NCBI RefSeq assembly: GCF_018449475.1
Contig: NZ_JAHCQH010000023.1
Coordinates: 108,207-172,206, forward strand
Direction of reading: 5' to 3'
Length of the DNA stretch: 64,000 nucleotides
Origin: Ancylobacter radicis
GTDB taxonomy: Bacteria > Pseudomonadota > Alphaproteobacteria > Rhizobiales > Xanthobacteraceae
Positions within the stretch are counted from its first letter, which is position 1; every line of letters begins with the position of its first letter. The notes under the pieces are model-generated. The model saw nothing but the letters and a program-made list of their open reading frames with translations. It searched no databases and had not been told where the DNA came from. Positions 10,551-20,634 of the stretch are shown piece after piece. Both the position numbers and the translations under genes were made by a program.

Positions 10551-11894
10551 ATGGCGCGTAAATTCTTCGGCACGGACGGCATTCGCGGCCGTGCCAACGG
10601 TATCATAACCCCGGAGCTGGCGCTGCGCGTCGGCATGGCGGCCGGGCTCATCTTCCATCGGGGCGATCACCGCCACCGTGTGGTGATCGGCAAGGACACG
10701 CGCCTGTCCGGCTACATGATCGAGAACGCGCTGGTCGCCGGCTTCACCTCGGTCGGCATGGACGTGCTGCTGCTCGGCCCGATGCCCACGCCGGCCGTGG
10801 CCATGCTCACCCATTCCATGCGCGCCGATCTCGGCGTGATGATCTCCGCCTCGCACAACCCGTTCGACGATAACGGCATCAAGCTGTTCGGGCCGGATGG
10901 CTACAAGCTCTCCGACGCGATCGAGAGCCAGATCGAGGATCTGATCACCGGCGACATGTCGACCAGGCTGGCCCAGCCGGCCACCATGGGCCGCGCCAAG
11001 CGGCTGGAGGGCGTCCATGCCCGCTATATCGAGTTCGCCAAGCGCACCCTGCCGCGCAACCAGTCCTTCGAGGGCATGCGCGTGGTGGTCGACTGCGCCC
11101 ATGGCGCGGCCTATCGCGTTGCGCCGGAAGCCCTGTGGGAGCTCGGCTGCGAGGTGATCGCCATCGGCGACAAGCCGGATGGCTTCAACATCAACCGCGA
11201 GGTCGGCTCCACCGCGCCCGAGGCGCTCGCCGCCAAGGTGCGCGAGGTCCGCGCTGATATCGGCATCGCGCTCGATGGCGACGCCGACCGGGTGCTGATC
11301 GTCGACGAGAAGGGCCACCTGGTGGATGGCGACCAGCTCATGGCGGTGGTCGCCGAGAGCTTCAAGGAAGATGGCCGCCTGTCGCGCGACGGCATCGTCG
11401 CCACCGTCATGTCCAATCTCGGCCTTGAGCGCCATCTCGCCGGGCTCGGCCTGACGCTGGCCCGCACGCCGGTGGGCGACCGCTATGTGCTGGAGCACAT
11501 GCGCGCCAATGGCTTCAATGTCGGCGGCGAGCAGTCCGGCCACATCATCCTGTCGGACTACTCCACGACGGGTGATGGCCTCGTGGCGGCGCTTCAGGTG
11601 CTGGCCATGGTGGTGCGCCGCCAGCGGCCGGTGTCCGAGGTCTGCCACCGCTTCGACCCGCTGCCGCAGATCCTGAAGAACGTCCGTTACAAGAAGGGCC
11701 GGCCGCTGGAGGATGACAGCGTCATCAAGGCCATCGCCGCCGCCGAGCTGAAGCTCAACAGCCATGGCCGCCTGCTGATCCGCCCCTCCGGCACCGAGCC
11801 GGTGATCCGCGTCATGGGCGAGGGCGATGACCGTGATCTGGTGGAAGCCGTGGTGAACGACGTGGTGGAGGCGGTGGGGCTGGCGGCGGCCTGA
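10551..11894 (+). CDS. glmM: GlmM, phosphoglucosamine mutase
   Basis: 447 residues starting [16 protein letters not shown] at ATG 10551; the open frame upstream is not family-like. The phosphoserine loop [12 protein letters not shown] (active Ser101), the metal-binding loop LDGDADR and the substrate-phosphate loop RPSGTEP are all present. It interconverts glucosamine-6-phosphate and glucosamine-1-phosphate for UDP-GlcNAc, hence peptidoglycan and LPS. In many proteobacteria glmM follows ftsH (often through folP); here two unrelated genes lie between. Confidence 0.97.
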   Translation: MARKFFGTDGIRGRANGIITPELALRVGMAAGLIFHRGDHRHRVVIGKDTRLSGYMIENALVAGFTSVGMDVLLLGPMPTPAVAMLTHSMRADLGVMISASHNPFDDNGIKLFGPDGYKLSDAIESQIEDLITGDMSTRLAQPATMGRAKRLEGVHARYIEFAKRTLPRNQSFEGMRVVVDCAHGAAYRVAPEALWELGCEVIAIGDKPDGFNINREVGSTAPEALAAKVREVRADIGIALDGDADRVLIVDEKGHLVDGDQLMAVVAESFKEDGRLSRDGIVATVMSNLGLERHLAGLGLTLARTPVGDRYVLEHMRANGFNVGGEQSGHIILSDYSTTGDGLVAALQVLAMVVRRQRPVSEVCHRFDPLPQILKNVRYKKGRPLEDDSVIKAIAAAELKLNSHGRLLIRPSGTEPVIRVMGEGDDRDLVEAVVNDVVEAVGLAAA

Positions 11895-11938
11895 GGGCGG
11901 CGCTTCCTCAATACCGTCCCGTTCAACCCCATCTGCGC

Positions 11939-12019
11939 CGTCATGGCCGGGCTTGACCCGGCCATCCAGGTCGCCTCTGAAGCAAAGTGTGGATCCCCAG
12001 GTCAAGCCCGGGGATGACG
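11939..12019. repeat. Bipartite intergenic palindromic repeat, copy 1
   Basis: An 81-base element starts CGTCATGGCCGGGCTTGACC and ends with the reversed counterpart ...CCCGGGGATGACG. Each half is an imperfect palindrome (GGCCGGGCTTGACCCGGCC; CCCCAGGTCAAGCCCGGGG). The halves are bounded by inverted CGTCAT/ATGACG and ATCCA/TGGAT. It lies between the 3' ends of glmM and choV. A second copy is at 14226-14332. The same class of element is common between genes in Rhizobiales genomes. Confidence 0.8.
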
Positions 12020-12104
12020 TTGGGTTGTGTTCGTCCGAGACGACCCGTAGCCGGGGCGCGGCCTTCTTCTCCCTCTCCCCGTCAGCGGCGAAGGTCGCCG
12101 ACGT

Positions 12105-13298
12105 TCACCCATCCAGCCGGCGCAGCAGCCCGCGATAGATCTCGTCATCGTCGCACAGGCCGGCGAGGCGGCCGAGATTGTCGACCAGCAGGATCGGCAG
12201 ATCGGTGTGGCGCTTCAGCTCGATCGCCGCCTTCAGCTTGAGATCGACCGGCGCGACGATGCAGTCGGCCTCATGGGCCAGCTTGTCGTCGATCACGCCC
12301 GCCTCGCCATCGGCGGTGGCGAGCAGGCCGGCGCGTCCGTCGACATCGAGCGAGAGCGGCCGCCCCTCGCCATCCACCTTCAGCCGCACATGCCCGCCCT
12401 TGTCGAGCATCACCTGGTCCCCCTCGCGCGGCAGGCTGGCGGCCGGGCGCATCACCGCCGTGCCGCGCAGCACGTTGAGCGGGTTCATGTGCTTCACGAA
12501 TTCGGCGACATAGGCGTTGGCCGGGCGCAGCAGGATGTCTTCCGCCGTGCCGGCCTGCACGATCCGCCCGCCTTCCATGATGGCGATCTTGTTGCCGAGC
12601 TTCAGCGCCTCGTCGAGATCATGGCTGACGAAGACGATGGTCTTCTGGATGCGCCGCTGGAGGTCCAGCAATTCGTCCTGCAGCTTGTCGCGGATCAGCG
12701 GGTCGAGGGCGGAAAACGGCTCGTCCATCAGCAGGATATCGGCATCGGTGGCGAAGGCGCGGGCGAGGCCGACGCGCTGCTGCATGCCTCCGGAGAGTTC
12801 GTTGGTATATTTCTCGGCCCAGTTGGTGAGGCCGACCATGGCGAGCTTCTCGTCGACGATGCGCCGACGCTCGGCCGGTGGCGTGCCGCGCAGTTCCAGC
12901 CCGAAGCCGACATTGTCGCGCACCGTGCGCCAGGGCAGCAGGCCGAATTGCTGGAACACCATGGAGACGGTGTTCATGCGGATGTCGCGCAGCGTGTCCT
13001 CATTGCAGCGGGCGACATCGACCATCGCCCCCCGGTGCTCGACCATCACCGCGCCGCGCGCCACCTCGTTGAGGCGGTTGATGGCGCGCAATATGGTCGA
13101 TTTGCCCGAGCCTGAGAGCCCCATCAGCACGCAGATCTCGCCGCGCTCGATGGACAGGCTGACGCCGGCGGCGCCGAGCACCGCGCCGGTGAGGCCGAGT
13201 ATCTCGTCGCGCGTGCGGCCTTCGTCGATCAGCTTCAGCGCGCGCTTCTGGTCGGCGCCGAAGACGATGTCGATGTTGCGGAATTCAACGGCGGCCAT
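12105..13298 (-). CDS. choV: ChoV, choline ABC transporter ATPase
   Basis: 397-residue ATPase of the ProV/ChoV group. Walker A GLSGSGKST (60-68), the signature LSGGMQQR, Walker B ILLMDEP and the switch SHDLDEAL are intact. The region between residues 14 and 45 carries the ProV-type N-terminal extension. The C-terminal 120 residues are a degenerate CBS-like regulatory domain, which in ProV/OpuA proteins senses ionic strength. It powers choline import with ChoW and ChoX. The gene begins 3 bases after the choW stop. Confidence 0.92.
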   Translation of the reverse strand: MAAVEFRNIDIVFGADQKRALKLIDEGRTRDEILGLTGAVLGAAGVSLSIERGEICVLMGLSGSGKSTILRAINRLNEVARGAVMVEHRGAMVDVARCNEDTLRDIRMNTVSMVFQQFGLLPWRTVRDNVGFGLELRGTPPAERRRIVDEKLAMVGLTNWAEKYTNELSGGMQQRVGLARAFATDADILLMDEPFSALDPLIRDKLQDELLDLQRRIQKTIVFVSHDLDEALKLGNKIAIMEGGRIVQAGTAEDILLRPANAYVAEFVKHMNPLNVLRGTAVMRPAASLPREGDQVMLDKGGHVRLKVDGEGRPLSLDVDGRAGLLATADGEAGVIDDKLAHEADCIVAPVDLKLKAAIELKRHTDLPILLVDNLGRLAGLCDDDEIYRGLLRRLDG

Positions 13299-13301
13299 GG
13301 T

Positions 13302-14153
13302 TCACCCTTTCCGGGAGCGGCGCTCGGGCCGCTTGCAGACGCGGTCGAGCACGATGGCGAGCACGACGATGGCGAGCCCGGCCTCGAAGCCCATGGCGAT
13401 GTTCACCGAGTTCAGCGCCCGCACCACCGGCTTGCCGAGCCCGTCCGCCCCGACCAGCGCGGCGATCACCACCATGGACAGGCTGAGCATGATGCACTGG
13501 GTGATGCCGGCCATGATGGTCGGCAGCGCGTGCGGCAGTTCCACCTTGAACAAAAGCTGGGTCTTGGTGGCGCCGAACGCCTTGCCGGCCTCATAGAGCG
13601 CCGGCGGCACCGAGGAAATGCCGAGATGGGTGAGGCGGATCGGGGCGGGGATCGAGAAGATCACCGTCGAGATCAGGCCGGGCACCGCGCCGAGGCCGAA
13701 CAGCACCAGCGTCGGGATCAGATACACGAAGGTCGGAATGGTCTGCATCAGGTCCAGCACCGGGCGGATGGCGGTGTAGAGCCAGGGCCGGTGCGCGGCG
13801 GCGATGCCGATCGGCACGCCCACCACGACGCAGACGAAGGTGGCGCAGATGACGAGCGAGAGCGTCTCCATCGTCGCCGTCCAGTAGCCGAGATTGGTGA
13901 CCAGCAGCAGCGCGCCGACGATGAACACGACGAGGCCGATCGAGCGATGCACCAGCCAGGCGGCAAGGCCGAACAGGGCGATCAGCAGCAGCGGCGGCAC
14001 GAACAGCAGCGCGGCGGTGAAGCCGTCAATCAGCGCCCCCAGCACCAGCGAGACGAAATCGAAGAAGCCCTGACCATGGGTGGTCAGGAAGTCCACGAAA
14101 TCCCGCAGCCAGAGGCCCAGCGGAATCTTGTGCTCGGTCAGCCAGTCATACAT
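13302..14153 (-). CDS. choW: ChoW, choline ABC transporter permease
   Basis: 283 residues from the ATG at 14153, chosen because GAGGGAA lies about 8 bases upstream and the product MYDWLTEHKIPLG matches ChoW/ProW starts. The longer open frame reads through the repeat upstream and is unlikely. It has about six membrane segments and the BPD_transp_1 coupling loop (EAGKAFGATKTQLLFKVELP). It forms the channel of the choline importer. Confidence 0.92.
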   Translation of the reverse strand: MYDWLTEHKIPLGLWLRDFVDFLTTHGQGFFDFVSLVLGALIDGFTAALLFVPPLLLIALFGLAAWLVHRSIGLVVFIVGALLLVTNLGYWTATMETLSLVICATFVCVVVGVPIGIAAAHRPWLYTAIRPVLDLMQTIPTFVYLIPTLVLFGLGAVPGLISTVIFSIPAPIRLTHLGISSVPPALYEAGKAFGATKTQLLFKVELPHALPTIMAGITQCIMLSLSMVVIAALVGADGLGKPVVRALNSVNIAMGFEAGLAIVVLAIVLDRVCKRPERRSRKG

Positions 14154-14225
14154 GGATTGCTTCCCTCGCGGCGATGAGCGGATTGAGCCGTATCGAGGCC
14201 GACGAGCCTGTGGCGCATCATCCCC

Positions 14226-14332
14226 CGTCATGGCCGGGCTTGACCCGGCCATCCACGTCTTTCGAGAGGCACGTTTTTCGGAATGTCGCCCTGAGGCAGG
14301 CATGGATCCCCGGGCCAGGCCCGGGGATGACG
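14226..14332. repeat. Bipartite intergenic palindromic repeat, copy 2
   Basis: A 107-base relative of the element at 11939-12019. The outer CGTCATGGCCGGGCTTGACC and CCCGGGGATGACG blocks are the same, while the spacer between the halves differs in sequence and length (about 26 bases longer). It lies between choX and choW inside what should be one operon, so it may attenuate or punctuate that transcript. Confidence 0.8.
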
Positions 14333-14371
14333 TTCAGACAGGCCCCGTCTGCGTGACGGATGGCGAAGTCC

Positions 14372-15328
14372 TCAGAGCCCGAGGCTCTTTTTCACCGCCG
14401 GCAGGGCCGGCTTGCCGTCGAAGGTGGTGACGCCGGCGAGCCAGGGCTCCCAGGTCTTCGGGTTGGCCTTCAGCCACTTCTGCGCCGCCTTGGCGGGCTC
14501 CATGCCGTCGAGCAGGATGTAGCCCATCACCACATTCTCGGTGTCGAGCGTGAATTTCAGGTTCTTGATGAAGGTGCCGACATTCGGGCACTCGCCGATA
14601 TAGCCGGCGCGGGCATTGGTATAGATGGTGGCGCCGCCATAGTTCGGGCCGAACACGTCATCGCCGCCCGACAGGTAGCTCATCTTGTACTTGGAATTCA
14701 TCGGGTGCGGCTCCCAGCCGAGGAAGACGATGGCTTCCTTGCGCTTGGAGGCGCGCTCGACCTGCGCCAGCATGCCCTGCTCGCTGGATTCGACCAGATC
14801 GAAGCCCTTCAGCCCGAACTTGTCGTCCTTGATCATGTCGAGGATCAGCCGGTTGCCGTCATTGCCCGGCTCGATGCCATAGATCTTGCCGCCCAGCTTG
14901 TCCTTGAACTTGCCGATGTCGGCGAAGGACTTCAGCCCCTCGTCATAGAGATAGGTCGGCACGGCGAGGGTGTATTTGGCGCCCTCAAGATTGACGCCGA
15001 TCACCTCGACGCTCTTGTCGTCGCGATAGGGCTTCAGGTCCGCTTCCATGGTCGGCATCCAGTTGCCGAGGAAGACGTCGATGTCCTTGGTCTGCATCGA
15101 CTTGTAGGTCACCGGCACGGAGAGCACCTGCGTCTTCGGCGTGTAGCCGAGGCCTTCCAGAAGGTCGGAGGCCAGCGCCGTGGTGGCGGTGATGTCGGTC
15201 CAGCCGACATCGGCGAACCGCACGGTCTTGCACGCCGCGGGTTCGGCGGCCTGCGCCGCGTGGAAGCCCGGCGTCGCACTGATCGCGAGGCCGAGAGCGG
15301 CGGCGGCCAGAAGGTGGAAGGTGCGCAT
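14372..15328 (-). CDS. choX: ChoX, periplasmic choline-binding protein
   Basis: 318 residues from the ATG at 15328, giving a signal peptide that ends in AAQA-AE. It is an OpuAC-type binding protein. Aromatic residues expected to form the choline cage are present in DVGWTDI, FLGNWMPT, YLYDEG and FLGWEPHPM, matching the box of Trp/Tyr known from S. meliloti ChoX. It delivers choline to ChoW/ChoV. The choXWV order on the minus strand, divergent from betI-betB-betA, makes choline the probable ligand. Confidence 0.92.
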   Translation of the reverse strand: MRTFHLLAAAALGLAISATPGFHAAQAAEPAACKTVRFADVGWTDITATTALASDLLEGLGYTPKTQVLSVPVTYKSMQTKDIDVFLGNWMPTMEADLKPYRDDKSVEVIGVNLEGAKYTLAVPTYLYDEGLKSFADIGKFKDKLGGKIYGIEPGNDGNRLILDMIKDDKFGLKGFDLVESSEQGMLAQVERASKRKEAIVFLGWEPHPMNSKYKMSYLSGGDDVFGPNYGGATIYTNARAGYIGECPNVGTFIKNLKFTLDTENVVMGYILLDGMEPAKAAQKWLKANPKTWEPWLAGVTTFDGKPALPAVKKSLGL

Positions 15329-15554
15329 CGTGTCTGTTCCCGTTTTCGCCTGCGTTATGCCTGCCTGGATCATGGAACCGGGCGTGCGGGCCGCCAAGGC
15401 CCGCAGAGCCGGATTCAACAGTCGGGGTCGCGGCGCAACGCGCCGCTTAGGGCACCCGGACAATCAGCCGGACGGTGCCCAGATAGCATCGACCCACACG
15501 GAGCCGGCGATGGAAGACGTCGCCGGGTACCGGCACGCGGCCTCTGGAGGCTTC

Positions 15555-15574
15555 TTTTGAATGGCTATTCAATA
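15555..15574. promoter_or_regulatory. Candidate BetI operator 1
   Basis: TTTTGAATGGCTATTCAATA contains the perfect inverted repeat TTGAAT-GGCT-ATTCAA. It shares its right half (ATTCAATA) with the site at 15744-15763. It lies about 227 bases before choX and 216 bases before the betI start, within the 461-base choX-betI intergenic region. The rest of that region holds no other gene I can support. Confidence 0.55.
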
Positions 15575-15743
15575 CTTGCCCGTTCGGTTTGTCACGCGCA
15601 TTTTTTGCCCGCAAATCCCGTATTCATGCGCCGTTTTCGAGCATTTTGACGCGAATCGTCATCGCATTTGAAGTCTTGCGACGCGTGCGCCGCACCCTCG
15701 CATCTGCGGTAGGGGAGGGCGTTGCGCGAATGGGTGGTCCATG

Positions 15744-15763
15744 TATTGTACGATCATTCAATA
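15744..15763. promoter_or_regulatory. Candidate BetI operator 2
   Basis: TATTGTACGATCATTCAATA is an imperfect inverted repeat with the right half ATTCAATA identical to operator 1. It ends 14 bases before the Shine-Dalgarno sequence of betI, a good place for autorepression by a TetR-family repressor. Confidence 0.55.
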
Positions 15764-15789
15764 ACTCGATGCGGCCAAAGGAGGTGTGT

Positions 15790-17913
15790 GTGGCGAAAGC
15801 GGATGCGCCGTCCCGCGTCGCGATGGAGCCCGACCGCAGGCGTGCGCCGGAGGATGTGCGCCGCCGCCAGCTCATCGAGGCGACCATCGATTCGCTGGCC
15901 GAGATCGGCTTCAACGCCTCGACGCTGGCGCAGATCGCCCGCCGGGCCGGCGTCTCGCCCGGCCTCGTCGCGCATTATTTCGGCGACAAGGACGGGCTGC
16001 TGGAAGCGACGCTGCGCTTTCTCTCGCTGCGGCTGTACCGCGCCACGGCGCTGCGGCTGCGCGAGGCCTGCTCGCCGCGCGAGCGCGTGCAGGCGCTGAT
16101 CGACGCCAATCTCGCGCCGGAGGAATTCGACCAGCGCACCTCCAGCGTCTGGCTCGCCTTCTGGGGCCAGGTGCTGCATTCCGAGCGGCTGCGCCGGGTG
16201 CAGCGGGTCTATCAGGCGCGCATGCTGGCCAATCTGCGGCACGATCTGCGCCCCCTCGTCGCCCCGCATGAGGTGCACCGCCTCGCCATCACCATCGCCG
16301 CCGTGATCGACGGCCTGTGGCTGCGCTCCTCGCTCTCCGCCGCCGGCGAGACCGATTCGGTGAGCGCGCGTCAGGTCGCGCGCGCCTTCGTCGATGCCCA
16401 GATCGCCGCCGCCACGCCGGCCGCTCCCGTCACCGGAACTCCGCTCATGACGACACCGATCCCCCGCCACGCCAACCACATTGCCGGCCGCTACCACCCG
16501 ACCGACGGCGCCACCTTCGAGACCCGCAACCCCGCCACCGGCGTGCTGCTCGCCGAGATCGAGATCGCCGGCGAGGCCGAGGTCGAGGCCGCCGTCAGTG
16601 CCGCCCGCGCCGGGCAGAAGCGGTGGGCGGCGATGACCGGGGCCGAGCGCGGGCGCGTGCTCAAGCGCGCCGCGGACCTTTTGCGCGCGCGCAATGACGA
16701 ACTCGCCCATCTGGAGACGCTCGACACCGGCAAGCCGATCCAGGAAACCAGCGTGGTCGACGTGCTCTCGGGCGCGGACTGCATCGAATACTATGCGGGT
16801 CTTGCCGCCGGCCTGTCGGGCGAGCATGTCGATCTCGGCCCCAGCGCCTTTGGCTATACGCGCCGCGAGCCGCTCGGCATCTGCGCCGGCATTGGCGCGT
16901 GGAACTATCCGCTGCAGATCGCTTGCTGGAAATCCGCCCCGGCGCTCGCCTGCGGCAATGCGATGATCTTCAAGCCGGCGGAACTCACCCCGCTCACCGC
17001 GCTGAAGTTGGCTGAAATCTACGCGGAAGCCGGCGTGCCGGAGGGCGTGTTCAGTGTGGTGCAGGGCTTTGCCGAGACCGGGCGCCTGCTCACCCGCCAC
17101 CCTTCCATCGCCAAGGTCTCGCTCACCGGCGAGGTCGGCACCGGCAAGAAGGTGATGGTCGATGCCGCCGGCACGCTGAAATATGTGACGCTGGAACTCG
17201 GCGGAAAGTCGCCGCTCATCATCTTCGACGATGCCGATCTCGATGACGCCGTCTCCGGCGCGCTGCTGGCGAATTTCTATTCGGCTGGCGAGGTCTGCTC
17301 CAATGGTACCCGCGTCTTCGTGCAGGAGAGCGTGCGGGCCGCCTTTCTGGAGAAGCTGGTCGCCCGCGTCGAGAAGATGGTGGTCGGTGACCCGCTCGAC
17401 CCCGCCACCCATGTCGGCGCGCTGATCTCGCCCGAGCATATGGAAAAAGTGCTCGGTTATATCGAACGCGGCACGGCGGAGGGCGCGAAGCTGCTCACCG
17501 GCGGGGCGCGCGTCACCACGGGCGGGCTCGACAAGGGCGCTTTCGTCGCCCCCACCGTGTTCGATGGCTGCGGCGACGGCATGGGCATCGTGCGCGAGGA
17601 AATCTTCGGCCCGGTCATGGCGGTGCTCTCCTTCACCGAGGAAGAGGAGGTGATCGCCCGCGCCAACGACACCGAATTCGGCCTCGCCGCCGGCGTGTTC
17701 ACCAAAGATCTGGCCCGCGCCCACCGCGTCATCGCCCAATTGGAAGCGGGCACCTGCTGGATCAACACCTACAACATCACGCCGATCGAGCTGCCCTTCG
17801 GTGGGTCCAAGCAGTCGGGGCTCGGCCGGGAGAACGGCAAGGCGGCGATCGAGCATTACACCCAGCTGAAAAGCGTCTACGTCAATCTCGGCCGCGTCGA
17901 GGCGCCCTACTGA
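15790..17913 (+). CDS. betI: BetI-BetB continuous frame: TetR repressor fused to betaine aldehyde dehydrogenase
   Basis: One open frame of 707 codons. The start GTG 15790 is preceded by AAAGGAGGT at 15777-15785. Residues 1-200 are BetI: TetR helix-turn-helix at about 44-63 ([21 protein letters not shown]) and the BetI core ([29 protein letters not shown]). After VARAFVDAQ, where BetI normally stops, there is no stop codon. An Ala/Pro-rich linker of about 18 residues (positions 202-219) leads straight into BetB at Met220. A fused regulator-enzyme, or two products from one frame by internal initiation, are both possible. BetI represses choline oxidation genes until choline is present. Confidence 0.8.
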   Translation: MAKADAPSRVAMEPDRRRAPEDVRRRQLIEATIDSLAEIGFNASTLAQIARRAGVSPGLVAHYFGDKDGLLEATLRFLSLRLYRATALRLREACSPRERVQALIDANLAPEEFDQRTSSVWLAFWGQVLHSERLRRVQRVYQARMLANLRHDLRPLVAPHEVHRLAITIAAVIDGLWLRSSLSAAGETDSVSARQVARAFVDAQIAAATPAAPVTGTPLMTTPIPRHANHIAGRYHPTDGATFETRNPATGVLLAEIEIAGEAEVEAAVSAARAGQKRWAAMTGAERGRVLKRAADLLRARNDELAHLETLDTGKPIQETSVVDVLSGADCIEYYAGLAAGLSGEHVDLGPSAFGYTRREPLGICAGIGAWNYPLQIACWKSAPALACGNAMIFKPAELTPLTALKLAEIYAEAGVPEGVFSVVQGFAETGRLLTRHPSIAKVSLTGEVGTGKKVMVDAAGTLKYVTLELGGKSPLIIFDDADLDDAVSGALLANFYSAGEVCSNGTRVFVQESVRAAFLEKLVARVEKMVVGDPLDPATHVGALISPEHMEKVLGYIERGTAEGAKLLTGGARVTTGGLDKGAFVAPTVFDGCGDGMGIVREEIFGPVMAVLSFTEEEEVIARANDTEFGLAAGVFTKDLARAHRVIAQLEAGTCWINTYNITPIELPFGGSKQSGLGRENGKAAIEHYTQLKSVYVNLGRVEAPY
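16447..17913 (+). CDS. betB: BetB, betaine aldehyde dehydrogenase (module or internal start)
   Basis: From the internal ATG 16447 the product is 488 residues, the normal BetB length. The ALDH motifs are intact: [24 protein letters not shown] with general base Glu250, and [12 protein letters not shown] with nucleophile Cys284, close to E. coli Glu252/Cys286. It oxidises betaine aldehyde to glycine betaine with NAD(P)+. The upstream sequence (CCGGAACTCCGCTC) is a weak ribosome site, so independent translation is uncertain. The stop overlaps the betA start (TGATG). Confidence 0.9.
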   Translation: MTTPIPRHANHIAGRYHPTDGATFETRNPATGVLLAEIEIAGEAEVEAAVSAARAGQKRWAAMTGAERGRVLKRAADLLRARNDELAHLETLDTGKPIQETSVVDVLSGADCIEYYAGLAAGLSGEHVDLGPSAFGYTRREPLGICAGIGAWNYPLQIACWKSAPALACGNAMIFKPAELTPLTALKLAEIYAEAGVPEGVFSVVQGFAETGRLLTRHPSIAKVSLTGEVGTGKKVMVDAAGTLKYVTLELGGKSPLIIFDDADLDDAVSGALLANFYSAGEVCSNGTRVFVQESVRAAFLEKLVARVEKMVVGDPLDPATHVGALISPEHMEKVLGYIERGTAEGAKLLTGGARVTTGGLDKGAFVAPTVFDGCGDGMGIVREEIFGPVMAVLSFTEEEEVIARANDTEFGLAAGVFTKDLARAHRVIAQLEAGTCWINTYNITPIELPFGGSKQSGLGRENGKAAIEHYTQLKSVYVNLGRVEAPY

Positions 17914-19580
17914 TGGCCGCGCCCGAGGACATGGCCGACTACATCATCATCGGCGCCGGCTCGGCCGGCTGCGTGCTGGCCGACCGGCTGAGCGCGGATG
18001 CCAGCAACCGCGTCCTGGTGCTGGAATATGGCGGCTCGGACCGCTCCATCTTCATCCAGATGCCGACCGCGCTGTCGATCCCGATGAACATGAAGAAATA
18101 CAACTGGATGTACGAGACCGAGCCCGAGCCCGGCCTCGATGGGCGGCGGCTGCATTGCCCGCGCGGCAAGGTGCTGGGCGGCTCCTCCTCGATCAACGGC
18201 CTCGTCTATATGCGCGGCGCGGCGGCCGATTTCGACCGCTGGGCAAGCGAGGGCGCCACCGGCTGGTCCTATGCTGACGTGCTCCCCTATTTCCGGCGCG
18301 CCGAAGGCCGGCGCGACGGCGGCGACGAATATCGCGGCAGCGAGGGCCCGCTTGCCACCCGCTACGGTCCGCTAGCCAACCCGCTCTACCGCGCCTTTCT
18401 CGATGCCGCGCAGCAGGCCGGCTATCCGGCCAGCGACGACGTGAATGGCTACAGCCAAGAAGGCTTCGGCCGGATGGACATGACGGTGAAGGACGGCGTG
18501 CGCTGGTCCGCCGCCAATGCCTATCTGAAGCCGGCTATGAAGCGCCCCAATCTGCGCGTCGAAACCCATGCCCGCGTCGAGCGCATCCTGTTCGAGGGGC
18601 GCCGGGCGGTGGGCGTGCAATGGTCGCGCGGCGGCGAGCGGCACAGGGTGCGGGCCAGCCGCGAGGTCATTCTCTCCGGCGGCTCGATCAACTCGCCGCA
18701 GCTGCTCAAGCTGTCCGGCATTGGCGACGCCGATGAGCTGACCGGCCATGGCATCGACATGGTCGCGCATCGGCGCGGCGTCGGCGAGAATCTGCAGGAT
18801 CATCTGGAGGTCTATTTCCAGCAGGCCTGCACCCAGCCGGTCAGCCTCTACGCGAAGATGGGGCTGTTTTCCCGTGGCCTGATCGGCGCCCGCTGGCTGC
18901 TGCGCAAGGATGGCCTCGGCGCCACCAATCATTTCGAGGCCTGCGGCTTCATCCGCTCGCGCGCCGGCATTTCGTCGCCGGACATCCAGTACCATTTCCT
19001 GCCGCTGGCCGTGACCTATGATGGGCAGGGCATGGCGAGCGAGCATGGCTTCCAGGCCCATGTCGGGCCGATGCGCTCCAAGAGCCGGGGCTGGGTGCGG
19101 CTGCGCTCGGCCGATCCGTTCGAGCCGCCGCGCATCCAGTTCAACTACCTCACCCACCCGGACGACCTGACCGAGTTCCGCGCCGCCATCCGCCTCACCC
19201 GCGAGATCTTCGCCCAGCCGGCCTTCGCGCCCTATCGCGGCCGCGAGATCCAGCCGGGGGCCGATGTCACCGACGACGCCGCCATCGATGCCTTCGTGCG
19301 CGCCAAGGTGGAGAGCGCCTATCACCCCTCCTGCTCGGCCAGGATGGGCGCGGCGTCCGATCCGCTCGCGGTGGTCGACCCGCAGATGCGGGTGATCGGC
19401 GTCGAGGGGCTGCGCGTGGTGGATTCCTCCACCATGCCCTCGATCACCAACGCCAATCTCAACGCGCCGACCATCATGATGGCGGAAAAGGCCGCCGATC
19501 ATATTCTCGGCCGCCCGCTGCTCGCCCCCTCCAACGCGCCGACCTACACCGCGCCGAACTGGCAGAGCGCGCAACGCTGA
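17913..19580 (+). CDS. betA: BetA, choline dehydrogenase
   Basis: 555-residue GMC oxidoreductase. The FAD-binding motif [15 protein letters not shown] is at residues 12-26, the GMC signatures are [18 protein letters not shown] and [16 protein letters not shown], and the catalytic HPSCSARMG and [15 protein letters not shown] lie near the C-terminus. It oxidises choline to betaine aldehyde at the membrane with a quinone acceptor. The start ATG overlaps the betB stop by one base. A second ATG at 17931 (MADYIIIG) is also reasonable. Confidence 0.95.
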   Translation: MAAPEDMADYIIIGAGSAGCVLADRLSADASNRVLVLEYGGSDRSIFIQMPTALSIPMNMKKYNWMYETEPEPGLDGRRLHCPRGKVLGGSSSINGLVYMRGAAADFDRWASEGATGWSYADVLPYFRRAEGRRDGGDEYRGSEGPLATRYGPLANPLYRAFLDAAQQAGYPASDDVNGYSQEGFGRMDMTVKDGVRWSAANAYLKPAMKRPNLRVETHARVERILFEGRRAVGVQWSRGGERHRVRASREVILSGGSINSPQLLKLSGIGDADELTGHGIDMVAHRRGVGENLQDHLEVYFQQACTQPVSLYAKMGLFSRGLIGARWLLRKDGLGATNHFEACGFIRSRAGISSPDIQYHFLPLAVTYDGQGMASEHGFQAHVGPMRSKSRGWVRLRSADPFEPPRIQFNYLTHPDDLTEFRAAIRLTREIFAQPAFAPYRGREIQPGADVTDDAAIDAFVRAKVESAYHPSCSARMGAASDPLAVVDPQMRVIGVEGLRVVDSSTMPSITNANLNAPTIMMAEKAADHILGRPLLAPSNAPTYTAPNWQSAQR

Positions 19581-19653
19581 GACCCGGCGAAAGGCGCTTC
19601 ACACGCGCTTCATGGAACAGGGGGAAGACTGGTCCATTCGGTGAGGGTGGACC

Positions 19654-20502
19654 ATGCGCATTTCCGTGGTGATTCCGGCTTATAATGAAGCCGGCAACAT
19701 AACGCGTCTCGTCGTCGAAACGCTCGCCGTCCTGCCTGAAAGCCTGCTCGGCGAGATCGTGGTGGTGGACGATTGCAGCGATGACGGCACGGGCGCGGAG
19801 CTGCGCGCGCTGGCCGATCCCCGGCTGCGGGTTCTGCGCCATGGGCGGCGCGCCGGCCAGAGCGCGGCGCTGCGCAACGGCATCCGCGCCGCCGCCTGCC
19901 CGGTCATCGTCACCATGGACGGCGACGGGCAGAACGACCCAGCGGACATTGCCGCGCTGGTGCGGCGTCTGGCGTCGGCCGAAGGTGGCGCGCCGGCGCT
20001 GGTCGGCGGGGTGCGGGCAAAGCGGCGCGCCGTCGGCTCGCGCCGTCTGGCCTCGCGCTTCGCCAATGGGCTGCGCGGCGCGCTGCTGGCCGATGAATGC
20101 CCGGATACGGGCTGCGGCATCAAGGCGTTCCGCCGCGCCGCCTTTCTCGACCTGCCCTATTTCTCGACCATGCACCGCTATCTGCCGGCGCTGTTCCTCA
20201 GCTATGGGCACAAGGTCGCCTATGTGCCGGTGAACGATCGTCCGCGCGTTGCCGGTCAGTCGAAATACACCAATCTCGGCCGGGCGCTGGTCGGGCTGTA
20301 TGATCTGTTCGGCGTGGTCTGGCTGCGCCGGCGCAGCGTGCTGCCCCCGGTCAGCGAGGAGAGCCGCCCGGCCCTCGGCCTGCGGACCGCGCGCGGCGTG
20401 GAGGCGGGCATTGCCGGCGCGGCGAGCAATGTCGAGACGCCGGCTTTCGGCGAGGCGCCCGCCGTCCGCATGGCCGCTGCCGTGTCCTCCCCCGCGCACT
20501 GA
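19654..20502 (+). CDS. Family 2 glycosyltransferase (dolichol-phosphate-mannose synthase-like)
   Basis: 282 residues. The GT-A fold is seen in ISVVIPAYNEAGNI, VVVDDCSDDGT, MDGDGQNDP (the acidic metal motif) and CPDTGCGIKAFRR, as in polyprenyl-phosphate sugar transferases such as ArnC or DPM1. There are no C-terminal membrane segments. In many alphaproteobacteria such a gene sits in one operon with a LAB_N protein and an ArnT-like transferase; here those are on the opposite strand, facing it. A role in loading a lipid carrier for lipid A or surface glycan decoration is likely. GAGGGTGG precedes the ATG. Confidence 0.85.
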   Translation: MRISVVIPAYNEAGNITRLVVETLAVLPESLLGEIVVVDDCSDDGTGAELRALADPRLRVLRHGRRAGQSAALRNGIRAAACPVIVTMDGDGQNDPADIAALVRRLASAEGGAPALVGGVRAKRRAVGSRRLASRFANGLRGALLADECPDTGCGIKAFRRAAFLDLPYFSTMHRYLPALFLSYGHKVAYVPVNDRPRVAGQSKYTNLGRALVGLYDLFGVVWLRRRSVLPPVSEESRPALGLRTARGVEAGIAGAASNVETPAFGEAPAVRMAAAVSSPAH

Positions 20503-20634
20503 CCCGACCTTTTCAGGATAGCGGCGGCGGACACGGAAGCCGGCCCACGTCCGGGCGCTCGCGCGCGCGATGGGCTGAGCGCGGCGCTCCCGTCCTGACG
20601 ACACTCCCTGAAACACGTGCTGAAACGCAGAAAT

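Noticed and set aside
15589..15789. N-terminal extension of the BetI frame up to 15589
   Set aside because: It would run through the operator-like site at 15744 and the ribosome site at 15777. The added residues do not look like a TetR protein.
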